Shown piece by piece: positions 13,418 through 23,904 of a stretch of 64,000 nucleotides of DNA. Under the pieces are notes generated by a model. The model had not been told where the DNA came from, did not search any database, and was given only the letters and a program-made list of their open reading frames with translations. Numbering within the stretch: the first letter of the stretch is position 1; each line of letters starts with the position of its first letter. Both the position numbers and the translations under genes were made by a program. The DNA is from Fragaria x ananassa. Lineage: Eukaryota; Streptophyta; Magnoliopsida; Rosales; Rosaceae. The stretch covers positions 15,208,001 through 15,272,000 of the forward strand of contig CP139754.1 in NCBI GenBank assembly GCA_034370585.1. Direction: 5' to 3'.

Positions 13418-14533
13418 TGTAACGTCCTCATTAAACCCGTTTTTCTTGAGATGGAGAAAAAATTGGGGGAAGAAAATAATAAATAATAATAGAAAATAGG
13501 AAATTATTGAATGAAAAAATAAGATAAATGAAAACAAAGAAGAAATGTAGAAAGACGAAGGGGAAAACAGCAATGGAACCCAGATTAGATGGGAGATGAA
13601 AATTTATATATTATATATACTATTTGTTGGTTAACAATTTATAAGCACTATTCAAGTGAATAGTATGAGGACATTTTTGCCCCTATTTTTTGTTGGTTAA
13701 CTATTTATAAGCACTATTCATGTGAATAGTGTGAGGACGTTTTTGCCCATATTTGTTCATCTGTATTTCCATATTTGTCCTCCCCTATTTCTCTAGATAT
13801 TTCTTTCTTTCTCATAGGCCATATCACTTTTTCTTTCTTCGTATTACACGTACTCGAGTGTTCCAGACGTTTTAAAAGATGAGGAGAAAAGATATTCATG
13901 TTTTTTTTAAGGAGAGAGCAAACAAAATATAGAGGAAGAAGGGTGGGCATATTGTTTGAGAGCTCGAATTCGTTTCAATAGTGCTCTGTTTCTCTATCCT
14001 TGCTGCACTGTTGAGCATATGTTTTAGGGTAATATGAGTTCTTTTTTATCCTCAAGTGTTATTGAAGTTCATTTACTTGACTTTTGAGGAAGTTGCTGGT
14101 GACATATCTATCGATAAATTTTAGGTCTATATGTTCCCTGCAATACTTGATGTGTTGATACAATAATTTTGTATCTAGGTGTCCCTATTCCCTAAAATGG
14201 TTGATGTGTTGATATAATAGTTTTCTATAGTTTTATGAACTGTAGTAATGTAAACTCAACTAATTTTAGAGGAAGAAAACTATGTTTTATTTTATCATCT
14301 TGGTTAAGAATCAAGTCATTTCATTCACATCTGTCATAATAGTAAATTATTAACAACGCACAAGAAACACCCGTGGCAAGCCATTGGTACCATTGCTAGT
14401 CTTTACTAAGCCATTTGCCAACTAAACTAACAAGGATATTGGTACAACATGCACAGTTAGTGGTATGTATCATAGATTTGTGTCTAGGCTTCAGCCCATA
14501 TAGCCTCTTAAGTAGATCCGTCCCTGCAAAACA
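13418..14533 (+). mobile_element. Possible solo LTR nested in the Copia remnant
   Basis: The segment begins TGTAACGTCCTCATTAAACCCG, a plant gypsy LTR style start, and could end at CTGCAAAACA. It contains typical LTR text such as GTGAATAGTGTGAGGACG. Flanks GTAAT and GTAAA are similar but not identical, so the target duplication is unproven and the right boundary is a guess. Confidence 0.3.
13622..13753 (+). repeat. Direct repeat, two units of 66 bases
   Basis: TTGTTGGTTAAC...ATTTATAAGCACTATTCA...GTGAATAGT.TGAGGAC.TTTTTGCCC occurs twice in succession with a 66-base period, the second copy starting near 13690. It lies within the possible solo LTR and probably represents a duplicated LTR motif. 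Confidence 0.85.
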
Positions 14534-15114
14534 GTAAATTTTGACGAGACTTTGTGAACAGCTCTTGATGAACCAGAATGTTTGTAATTTACGGTTGGAA
14601 AGCTAAATGAGTCTAGTTTCCAAAACCGTTTACGTTTTGTTCATATGTATTTCCTAGAGAAAGTTACGGCTGTTCTAATAACTGAAGGTCATGCTGAGCG
14701 AAAATCTAATTTCCTGCACGAATTTATGTTTTGAGTTCACAAGCGGCATTCTCCTCAAGATCTAAGTGTAAAAGATCATGTTTGAAGACAATACGACATG
14801 ATCTAGTTAATCATTGTTCAATGCCACATTTGAAGACATGTTAAAGAACATTGACATGCTAAGTTATTAAAATTTCCGTGATTAGTAAGAATCAGAAAAA
14901 ACCTTATAATTGATGTAAAGATCAGGAGGAGGTGCGAACTTTAGGGGGAGTCTAGCACATACATGTCACTATGAAATGTGAAAGGTGTGTTGTACTCTTT
15001 TTCTTACAATCAAGGTTTAGTTTTTCTCCCACATGGTTTTTGTTCCTTGACGAGGTTTTTAACGAGGCGACATATCAGCACCACCGGCATACCGGCGCGT
15101 GGCACAAGAGAGAG

Positions 15115-15321
15115 TGTTTTAGGATATTCCATATGTGTGCCTTGATCTTATGCCATGAGGATATGTAGTTAGAATATGACTATGTATTCCTTATCATTAC
15201 CATATTAATACTTTATAATTCATTGATATAAAATGCTCATATCAATGAATAAGATAACGATTCTCTTACTGTATATTTGTTTCTACGGTTTATACTCGGT
15301 CAACTCCCTAGGACTATAACA
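15115..15321 (+). mobile_element. 207-bp Copia 3' LTR next to the SANT gene
   Basis: It begins TGTTTTAGGATATTCC and ends GGACTATAACA, with TGTT...AACA inverted ends, and is preceded by the purine tract AAGAGAGAG. The closing text (TTTCTACGGTTTATACTCGG, then CTCCCTAGGACTATAACA) is typical of short Copia LTRs. It lies in the same orientation as the SANT-domain gene, whose ATG at 15470 is only 148 bases downstream. Confidence 0.75.
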
Positions 15322-15469
15322 ATAGAACCACAGTATATCAGCTTGCAAATGGTGTTTGCCCAAAAGGGCCCGGTCCCCTCTTCCCTCGGCTTATAATTTA
15401 AACTATTGTATTGGGGGATTCCAGTTCCACAGCTTCTTCTGCTGCAGCCTCTTTCAGACTCCAACTCCA

Positions 15470-18400
15470 ATGGACGACATGAGTGAGCAGCAGAAAGCCA
15501 TTGCTTGGCTCTGGGTCGTCGAAGGCGTAGCCACCATGAAACAAGTTGGTGTTTCTGTCTTATGGGGTACCTCCATTTTTACTTCAATCTCAATTTCACG
15601 CTATTTATCATTATTATTTCACTTGAACAGTGTGAGTGAAGATCAGGACTTTGTTGTTTTCTCAGATTTGTTGGGCCAGATAGGTTCAGCATTACCTGAT
15701 CACATTTCCAAAAATGCAAGGGAAAGGATTGCTCTCAGATGTTTGGAGGAATTATTTGGCTGTAGCAGTGATTATCGGATGAGTACTGATGTTCCATCTT
15801 CCCAGAATTCTAAAATCAGTTTTGATTTATCCGAAAGTTGCGAAAGTGTCCTCAAACACATCATCGATGAGGTAAAGTTTTGATCTTTTCACCTTTAATG
15901 TGCAAGTCATTAGAATTATGAAATGAAAGAGGTTAAATTTGAAGAATTTTGTCTTTTTGTGGAGTTGTTGGAGGTAGGGAGTATGTTCAAAACTTCAAAT
16001 AATGAGATGAGATGTGTTTTGTTTTGTTTTGTCAGACACTGGAGTCTGATTTGGGAAACGGTAGACCAGGGCTGTTGAAATGGGATATTCACCCCTTTAT
16101 TGTGCATAAAAATGCTTCTCTGCCGAAGTGTGCTTTGGAACAGGTACGTTATGCATTTTGATGTTCTCATTGCAGTTTTCTTGATCGGTTAGTTTTTCTT
16201 TAGTTGCCTGGAAATGGAATGTGTTTTCTTTACTAGCAGTTGAAAGAGTTGATGCTTGATGGCTCCCATCCGCATGCTGATGTCTTGAGAGAAAAGAGCG
16301 GTTTAACATTCACAAGTGATGCTAATTTAGTTTATGTGAGTGGGAGTAATCAAAGTCTAAATAAGAGCTGCTCTAGTGCTCAAAACACAGGCGTGGATGA
16401 GAAATCAGAGAATGAAAATCTTTTGCTTTCCAAAAGGAATAGGATTGTATCCGATAATGAAAAGCGTGAAAGGGTAAATGATTCTGTTGATTGGCATATT
16501 GAAGCGAAAAAGATGAAGTGGGATGCCTCACATGTTTCACAGTCCATAGAAGTAGAACAGAACCGAATTCCTTTACATGGAAGAGAGCGTTTACAAGACA
16601 TGTCTGAAAGACATGTTCCAGTTTCTATGAGTGAAAGGTGTGATGTGGCAGAATGTCAGATGGCAATTTGGCCAAACAGGGTAGAAGATGGCCACAGTGA
16701 TTATGCTGTGTCAGAGAGATATGGACAGAGCAGTGATGATGCAATCCAAAAGAATCAGACAGAAAATCATTCTAATCCAACACCAGTGCCTCAGAATACA
16801 TTTCAGGAGAAAGGCCACCAATATTCTTGTGTTGGTGAAGCCAAAGATGATAGTGGACTTGATTGCGAAATAATAGTATCAAATGCTGCTCCTCTAGGTG
16901 AAACCCAGCATAAGATTTCCGCTAAAGAAATCAAGTGTAGTAGTCATATTGTACCGCTTCTTTCATCCACCGATGAACCTCAGCAACTAAGCAATGCTGT
17001 TGAAGGTACTGGCCAGGATCCTGAAAATATGGGTGGTGAAAACCATAAAAGGGTAAATTATTCTGATGATATCCATAAAAGAGCCAAAAGGAAAGTGTGG
17101 GATGCCTATTATGTTTTACAGTCTATAGTGGAGGACCAACTTCCTTTATGTTCAGAAGATTCATCTGAAAGAGATGTTCCAGTTTCTGAGAGGTTAAGGA
17201 GTGACTTGGCTGAAGGTCAAATGGAACTGATGGAGGAAGTCAGGGTCTTAGAGGATGATTATACCGAGTCAACGAGGAATGGACAAAGCACTTATGATGC
17301 AACCCATCAGAGTCAGTTGGAGAATGGTTGTACTACCCCTTCAATGCCTCAAGACATAATTCAGGATGAAGCGTGTCAACATGCATGTGTTGATAAAACC
17401 AAAAATTATGGTGGGTTTCAGCTTGAACTAAGAGCATCAGGTTTTGGTGCTCCTGAGGGATCCCAGCATACAGTGTCTGCGAATGTATTCAGTGATAACA
17501 CTGCTAATGATTTTCATATTAAAGTGCTGCACCCTACAACCACAGATGGACCCCAGCGGATGAGCCTTGCTAATAAACAGAAAGACTATTATGAGCATTG
17601 TTCGAAACCAAGTTCATCAGGTGTTGCTTCTCTAAATGGAACGCAGCAGAAGAATTCTAAACAATCAGATTGTGTCAGTGAGCATGATTCTCATATTAAA
17701 GTGGCATACCCTGCACTTTTAGATGGCTCCCAGCAGAAGAGTGTTGCTGATAAATCCAAACAGCTCAAGGATTTACATAGCAAAAAAACATCAAATGAAA
17801 GTGATGGTTTTTATGATAAGAAGGCTGATGCTGCCATGAAGAAGCATGCTTTCTTGATTTCTCAATGCACATCTAGTCATGATTCCTTTGAGACAACAGT
17901 CACAAATAAAAATCGTTCTCTGGACTGTAATGAAGGTGGTCAATTATTGACTTGTAAAACGAGTAATTGTCCTGTGGTGGTTCATGAGAACTGGCTGTGT
18001 TTTTCAGCCATTTCTTATCAGAAGGGTAACTTTTACTGCCCCTTTTGTTCATATTCTCGTGCTCTTACTGCTTACCTTGATGCTAAGAAAAAAACTTCCC
18101 AGTTAGATACAGGGCTAAATGCATTTGTTCATGCTCATTTGGAAGACCAACTGATGGAACCTGTTGGAAAAATACATAGCAAAAAGAATAATTGCACTAG
18201 GAAATTTGAGGATAATATTCTCGGGAGACCTGATCAGGGAAATCAATGTGAAGAACATATAAATGAAGTTGATGATGTCCAGTTTCACAGAATTATCTAT
18301 GATAAGCAGCAAGGACCACCTTCTTCATCATGCACTGACATCAATTCCATTCGTGGAAAAGTTCATGTACCAGCTGGTGAGAAAGATGCGGAAGAAAAGG

Positions 18401-19398
18401 TAGTCCATGAATGTGCGTCTGCAGGCCTGGATAAATTTCAAAACCAAGTATTGGAAGGTGATAATTTTTCAAGTAAAACCACACAGAGCATCCTTGTTGA
18501 CCAAGGAAAAGCTGGTGCAGTAACTGAGCAAGAAGTCCTGCAGCAGCACATTACTGATGAGTCCTTAAGAAAAAGAGGCAAATATCCTTGGTAGGTTGAT
18601 TATATTTCCAAGTGTTGCAATTCTACTTGTACATTTTAATTTTCCCATCCTGTCTATTCAAATTGCGAAATATTCTGCATATGCTCAAATAATGTCTGAA
18701 AACGTTAGTGTTTATGTTACCAGGAGTTATAAACGCAAGTGTATATTCGCCCCAGTTAACCCACAACATTACCTGTTTGTTTAGAAAACAGTGATTTCAT
18801 TAGAATCTAATAGTTCTTTTTCCTAGGGTTTTGTGAGGATAGTTAATTGAATTTACTTTTCTTTTTCTGTTTTGTAGCGCTCACTCAGCTGGCACAGTCA
18901 AGGAGAAAAAAGATTCCATGGACTGTTGAGGAAGAAGAGATGCTCAAGGTTCTTGGATTTCTTTTTCAATGAATCTTCAGAGATATGATTTTGTCATAGC
19001 TGCATTTCATCTCATATACCTGGCCTGCAGTTAAATAATTGCACACATGTGGTGTTTATTCATGTCTTCCTCAATTACATAAGAGACTAACAGTTGGTGC
19101 AAAACGGCAAACTACTTGGGTCCTTGAAGTGCCTTGTTCAATTTGGTTATTATTATCTAGAGGACCAACAAAATATGCATTTTTCTTTCTGTTCTGTTCT
19201 GCCTTCTGTTTTATACTTTTTGCTTCCAATTTCGGATATTTGATGACATCTTTAATACTGTTGCAGAAGGGAGTGCAGAAATTTCAATGCAGAGATGAAA
19301 CAAGAATGCCATGGAAGCAGATATTGGAATTTGGTTATGATGTGTTTCTGTCAGACCTCAAGGATAAATGGAGGAACCAATGCAAGGGAATTCAATGA
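15470..19398 (+). CDS. Nuclear protein with PHD-like finger and C-terminal SANT/Myb domain
   Basis: Proposed coding exons are 15470-15566, 15666-15871, 16036-16143, 16240-18590, about 18878-18948 and 19267-19398. The first four join in frame. Exons 1-3 give a conserved-looking N-terminal helical region (KQVGVSVLW / DLLGQIGSALPDH / ARERIALRCLEEL). The large exon 4 encodes an acidic, Ser-rich region with two diverged repeats, then a PHD-like finger (17908-18060: GGQLLTC...HENW...GNFYCPFC). The last exons give RRKKIPWTVEEEEMLK and KGVQKFQ...SDLKDKWRNQ, the 'DLKDKWRN' recognition helix of plant telomere-repeat-factor-like Myb domains. The protein is likely a chromatin or DNA-binding factor; the target is unknown. 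Joining exon 4 to exon 5 by the best splice sites breaks frame (see findings), so either a small exon is missed or the gene is damaged. The start follows the first ATG that gives the conserved N-terminus. Confidence 0.7.
16480..17560 (+). repeat. Two diverged coding repeats in exon 4 of the SANT gene
   Basis: Two units of about 190 codons align in order: 'DWHIEAKKMKWDASHVSQSI...SERHVPVS...AECQM...YGQSSDDA...QNTFQEKGHQYSC' and 'DDIHKRAKRKVWDAYYVLQSI...SERDVPVS...AEGQM...NGQSTYDA...QDIIQDEACQHAC'. Similar shorter motifs (DG/EPQQ..., GTQQK, GSQQKS) continue after the second unit. The duplication is old, since the copies are well diverged. Confidence 0.75.
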
Positions 19399-22371
19399 AG
19401 TGCTCATTTGCATGTAAGCATTGCTCTCTTTGGCATTTAGTAATTCACTTGACACTACCAATTTCATATGAAATTACGAACAGTAACTCTGAATTATGAG
19501 TATCGTGTAGAAACTTCTGGGACCAGGCGACGAGTTTCATTTAGTTATGAACAGTTTTGATATCTTGTATTCTCTTTGTCCTTAAACATGAATTGATGCA
19601 ACAGCAGGGGCTAATCCTTGGTAGTTAGTCAATTATTGCATGCGGCATTTGAAGACTCGCAAACAAATTGATCTTTTATAGGAGGAGCAATTTCAACACC
19701 CATGGAACTTAGTGAAGGAACCATTATCAAGACTAAGGACCATTTGTGGGTCATGTCATGACCTAAGACCTAAAGTAGTTTGTAGTGGCTTATATGATTT
19801 GCCACGGAGCTCACGTCTGGTCCACCTTCCAGTTTCTTAGTAGGACATTCAGATTAGTTCTTAGTTTTCAGTTGCTAGACATTCAGATTAGTTTTAGGAC
19901 ATTGAAAGCAGTCTTTGGACCAAATTGACCGGAGTTTTTAGTTGGTCTGTATCAAGGAGAACATTGCATCTCAGGTTTAATGGCAAAGCTCAATTGTCAA
20001 ATACGGAATGATAAGTAGCTTTATACTTCTAGTGTTTTGAATTAAACTAACGTATTACTTCAAATTTCCACAGAAACTTAGAATCCTTGTAAAAGTGTTT
20101 GTAGTGCTCATTCACTTGATGACATGATAGTTTGTTTTCTTCCTGTGTGCATATTTGTTAATTAATAGCTTTCCATATTATTAGGCAGTTTTTTTAATTG
20201 AGATTTCTTGGCTTCAGCAATTTAGTCACCAAGTGTGGAAAGAAAGAGAGTTTTGAGTATACTCAGTTGGACGGAGTACGGAGATAATCGGAGTTGGAAT
20301 TGAGTTGGTCATTCTCAACCCTTGATGTTATATCTACTGGACTCGTATGTTGTTTTGGGCGTGTTAACTTTTGCATATCATTCTCATTCTGCCATTGTGT
20401 TATTATCGGCACCTGCGCAATCTGTAACAGCATGTACATATATGAAAGACTTATGAAAATCATATATGAAAAATGGGAGTAATTTGTTCCGACACCCACA
20501 ATCATATATCAGTTATATGCCTCCAATGCCCAGCCGTTTAGTTCATTTACTTTCCAGACTCAGCAGATTCTTATCGGAAAACTATGTGTACATTGCACAA
20601 TGTTTCGAAAATTAAAAGAAACAAGGAAGGTGCTTGTAGTTGTGGTAACAGCGTCATCAGCTGCATCATCATATACAACATAGGGATGAACATGAAGCCA
20701 AGCTTCACACCTGTGAAATAGAAGAGAGGACAAGCATGGGATAAAGGTGAGGAGAGTCCCGGGCATCAGGTTGTGAATGGCAGTAAAACATGTGAAATAG
20801 AAGAGCTCGTGAAAATGAAAAATGTAGTGAGGTGGGTATTACTTCTTGATCTCATTCTCTGGGAATTCAAGCCATTACTGAAGAAGCAACTCCTATGAAA
20901 TGGAATCCAAGGGAGACTGTCAGATTTCGTTCAAAGAATTCAGCTCCAGACACTACTCATAAGTCAAAAACAGATAGCTATCTAGCTACATCTCCAGTCA
21001 CCACCACCACCACCACCACCACATTTAAAGCTTCAAATACGTTGCAATATATAATATCTGCTGTATTTTTGCTTTTCAGTTTTAGTTTTTAGTGTTAACT
21101 TAGAGCTTTGTTTCATAAGAGGTTTATAATTTGGCTTTACACTCCTGTGTCTCCATTTTGTTTTGAACACAAATCACTTTCTTTTGGGCAAATTTCATCT
21201 TTAACTCCGTGGCTTTTACACCTTAAATCTCATATACTTACCAATTTCAATTAATCTTGTTCAAGTCTTGGTTTTTCTGCCAACTATTGTGTGATCTATT
21301 TTGAAGTTCTAGTTAGGTATAATATAATTGTGCATGCCTCGTTAGTGATACAACATCATAAAGGGCGCTCGCTAGAGACACATTTTCGATTTACAGAGTA
21401 CTTGATGGCAGAACTAATGATCGGTCAATATGAGAACAAAGGGATACATCATGCATCTGATGAAATTCAAAGTGCAAAATGACAATTTATATGAAATTAT
21501 TACTATTGTTGTTATCAAAAGTTGACAGACATTCTTTGTTAAAAAAAATACGAATATGTAAGCATATCTTGATGCTGCAAGATTAAAAGATAACACCCAG
21601 CGATACAGGCCATTATGTTACATTGAAAGTTGAAAGCAGAACAGACAATTCATCTAAGAGAAATGTAATCCTTCCACCTAAAACTGTTTCGTTTCTTGAG
21701 CTGCAAAACATCAAATAAACAAAGAGAGCAAATATTCAACAAGAACAAAACAGATCTATGTACTACGGTGATACTGTTTTGATGATTTGTTTTACTGATA
21801 AGGGTTCCTCACATAGGAAAATTGTGACCAAGCAAGTAAGCAGAAAGGTTGGAATGAGAATGACCTTGGCTCACAGGATGATAATATTAACTTAGCAAGC
21901 CCTCTGATGAATCATTCCTAGATCACATATAGTCGATGTTTTCATTCCTCGAACACTGATCGAATGTCAATCTCTACTCCGTGATTTGTATATATATTAC
22001 CAATAATTGTTTTTCAGTTACATCAACTTTTATCTGTATTTTTCGATTAGAGAATGACATTTGAAAATTCCCTAATACATCTCTGTTATAAGATTATACA
22101 AAATTGATTTTTTTTTTCAGATGATCATGTCATGTTATAAGATACCTTGATTCAATTTATTAATCAAGATAGACTCTCATTTCAACATGTAACCCTCACA
22201 TTTACCATTGGGATGTCAAAATTTGAAAAGTGAAATGGGAATGTACCTCACTTACTAATGGCGCTATAGACTAAACAACTGTCACATGCATGGACTTTGC
22301 CCACCGTGACAACATTTAAACCAAAACTGCACTCCCATTCACTACATATCCCGCGCCCTTTCTACTCATGT
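19399..22371. other. Intergenic region between the SANT and DREB2F-like genes
   Basis: About 3 kb. The first part is presumably 3' UTR of the SANT gene. The frame at 20895-21092 (MKWNPRETVRFRS...) runs into a CAC repeat and shows no recognisable family. The last 300 bases before the AP2 gene hold its promoter and leader; no decisive TATA box was identified. Confidence 0.4.
20998..21023. repeat. (CAC)n microsatellite
   Basis: Eight CAC/ACC units in a row. It has no visible link to a gene. Confidence 0.9.
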
Positions 22372-22377
22372 ATGCAG

Positions 22378-22430
22378 TCTCACTCTCACTCTCACTCTCA
22401 CACTCACTCTCACTCTCACTCTCACTCTCC
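22378..22430 (+). repeat. (CTCACT)n repeat in the leader of the DREB2F-like gene
   Basis: A hexamer-based CTCACT/CTCTCA repeat lies 26 bases before the preferred ATG at 22456. It is in frame with the gene and open, so initiation at the ATG at 22372 would add a Ser-His repeat. CT-rich leaders are common in plant 5' UTRs. Confidence 0.9.
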
Positions 22431-22455
22431 CTCTTCTTCCAAGTTCCAACCCTCC

Positions 22456-23316
22456 ATGGACAACCTGAGGAAATCTCCATTGAAGCCATGGAAGAAAGGC
22501 CCTACAAGAGGCAAAGGTGGCCCTCAGAACGCCTCGTGTGAGTATCGAGGCGTTCGACAGAGAACTTGGGGCAAATGGGTTGCGGAAATCAGAGAGCCAA
22601 AAAAGAGAACCAGGCTCTGGTTGGGCTCATTCGCCACCGCCGAAGAAGCTGCCATGGCTTATGATGAGGCTGCCAGGAGACTCTATGGCCCTGATGCTTT
22701 TCTCAATCTTCCTCACCTGCAATCCAACTCTTCCAACCTTCCACTTAAGTCTCAAAAGTTCAAATGGTTCCCTTCCCAAAATTTCATTTCCATGTTTCCT
22801 CCTTGTGGAATGCTCAACATCAATGCCCAGCCAAGTGTTCATGTCATTCATCAGAGGCTCCAAGAGCTTAAGCAAAATGGGGTTTTTGGTCAAACTACTC
22901 CTTCCTCTAGTTCATCTTCCTGTGACTCAAAACCGGAGGCTCTTGTCACCATGGAAAAAGCCCAGAAAGAAAATGTAGCAGAGAATAAGGAGAAAGACGT
23001 AGAAATTACGTCGGAGAAAGTTGTGGGAGGACTGGAGGAGAAGCCACAGATAGATCTCAATGAGTTTCTTCAGCAGCTAGGTGTGCTGAAGAATGAGAGA
23101 CGATCAGAAGAATCCAACACCACAAGTTTTGCAGCTCCAGAATCTTCCATTACAGAAACTAGTGATGGATTTGGACCCTTTGCTGACAAGAATTTCAACT
23201 GGGACGCATTGATTGAGATGCATGCAATGGAAAATCAAGGAGCAGAAGCTGGTACTTTTCAAATTTATGATGTGAACGAAGAGCTGTCTTTCCCCACTTC
23301 CATTTGGAACTTCTGA
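22456..23316 (+). CDS. DREB2F: DREB2F-like AP2/ERF transcription factor, 286 aa
   Basis: A single-exon gene. The AP2/ERF domain spans residues 29-87: EYRGVRQRTWGKWVAEIRE, then RLWLGSFATAEEAAMAYDEA and GPDAFLNLPH. Val and Glu at AP2 positions 14 and 19 (V42 and E47 here) are those of DREB-type factors, which bind DRE/CRT (core A/GCCGAC) elements in stress-responsive promoters. A basic lead-in (KPWKKGPTRGKGG) is a likely nuclear-localisation signal. The C-terminal half holds a conserved-looking IDLNEFLQQLGVL motif and an acidic, Phe/Trp-containing end, probably for activation. The whole N-terminus resembles Arabidopsis DREB2F (At3g57600), from memory. I chose the ATG at 22456 because family members start there; an in-frame ATG at 22372 would add a Ser-His repeat. 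It sits tail-to-tail with the helicase gene. Confidence 0.9.
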   Translation: MDNLRKSPLKPWKKGPTRGKGGPQNASCEYRGVRQRTWGKWVAEIREPKKRTRLWLGSFATAEEAAMAYDEAARRLYGPDAFLNLPHLQSNSSNLPLKSQKFKWFPSQNFISMFPPCGMLNINAQPSVHVIHQRLQELKQNGVFGQTTPSSSSSSCDSKPEALVTMEKAQKENVAENKEKDVEITSEKVVGGLEEKPQIDLNEFLQQLGVLKNERRSEESNTTSFAAPESSITETSDGFGPFADKNFNWDALIEMHAMENQGAEAGTFQIYDVNEELSFPTSIWNF

Positions 23317-23904
23317 AGAAATGAAGCTTGTTTTTGTACCGAGGAGAAGAAGCTTTTTAGAGATGTGGCAACTTGTAGTCGCATAAAGATAGACTAGCTT
23401 AGTTGGATTATATAGGAAACTGTGCTACTTCATAGCTCTACAGCCACATTTCTGATCATGTATGAGCTGGTTGAAATCAGTTTACTCATCTTTTATCAGT
23501 TGTAGTGGCTTCAGGATGGAGAGAATTAGTTCATTCTTCCCTCGGTTGGAAATCATGTGATTCGCCTTACTATGAATCAAAATATCATTTTGCTTCTTAA
23601 TATCTTCTTGGTTTCAAGTTGATATGAAGAAACATGTAGTCTGAATATTTTTTTTTAAATTTTTTTTTTTTGACAAAATGTAGTAGGAACAATCTAAATT
23701 GGTAATGAGAATAAAGCTGAAGTAATTAGTTTCAAATAGGTATAACCAGGCCAAAAGATTTTCCAATAGATACAAATATCTTTTGAGATTAGAAACCGTT
23801 TCAATTAGAATATAAATATTGTTCAGCAGCACAAGCAATGGGGGCAATATTTCCAGAGCTATGCCGCCAAACACACATACCTGTTGATGCCAAGGTACTT
23901 TTGC
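23317..23904. other. Convergent 3' region between DREB2F-like and helicase genes
   Basis: This 588-base gap holds the 3' UTRs of two tail-to-tail genes. T-runs near 23648-23672 fit minus-strand poly(A)-rich or 3' UTR sequence. No other gene was seen. Confidence 0.5.

Larger units (their letters stand above)
8700..15114 (+). pseudogene. Heavily decayed Copia retrotransposon interior
   Basis: No intact frame remains, but fragments appear in the right order for Copia gag-pol. A gag-like LWNALMECF occurs near 8790. The end of the integrase region reads near 11.62-12.05 kb (LVARTLLM, LSISFWGYAI, then IYPPLGGDKN, the conserved linker after integrase). Poorly readable RT-region debris runs to about 13 kb. 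The coding end is marked by TTTAGGGGGAG near 14950, and a purine tract (AAGAGAGAG) lies immediately before the LTR at 15115. Stops and frameshifts are everywhere, so this is an old copy. Its 5' LTR was not found. Parts of 10.3-10.5, 13.1-13.3 and 14.5-14.7 kb share a diverged repeat (TTTGTGAACAGCTC..., TTGGAAAGCT...), suggesting nested insertions. Confidence 0.6.

Noticed and set aside
19039..19398. 119-codon frame as a separate gene
   Set aside because: Its last part is the final exon of the SANT gene; the first part is intron sequence read through.
20895..21092. Small frame MKWNPRETVRF... with Thr repeat
   Set aside because: The Thr run comes from the CAC microsatellite; there is no homology or gene context.
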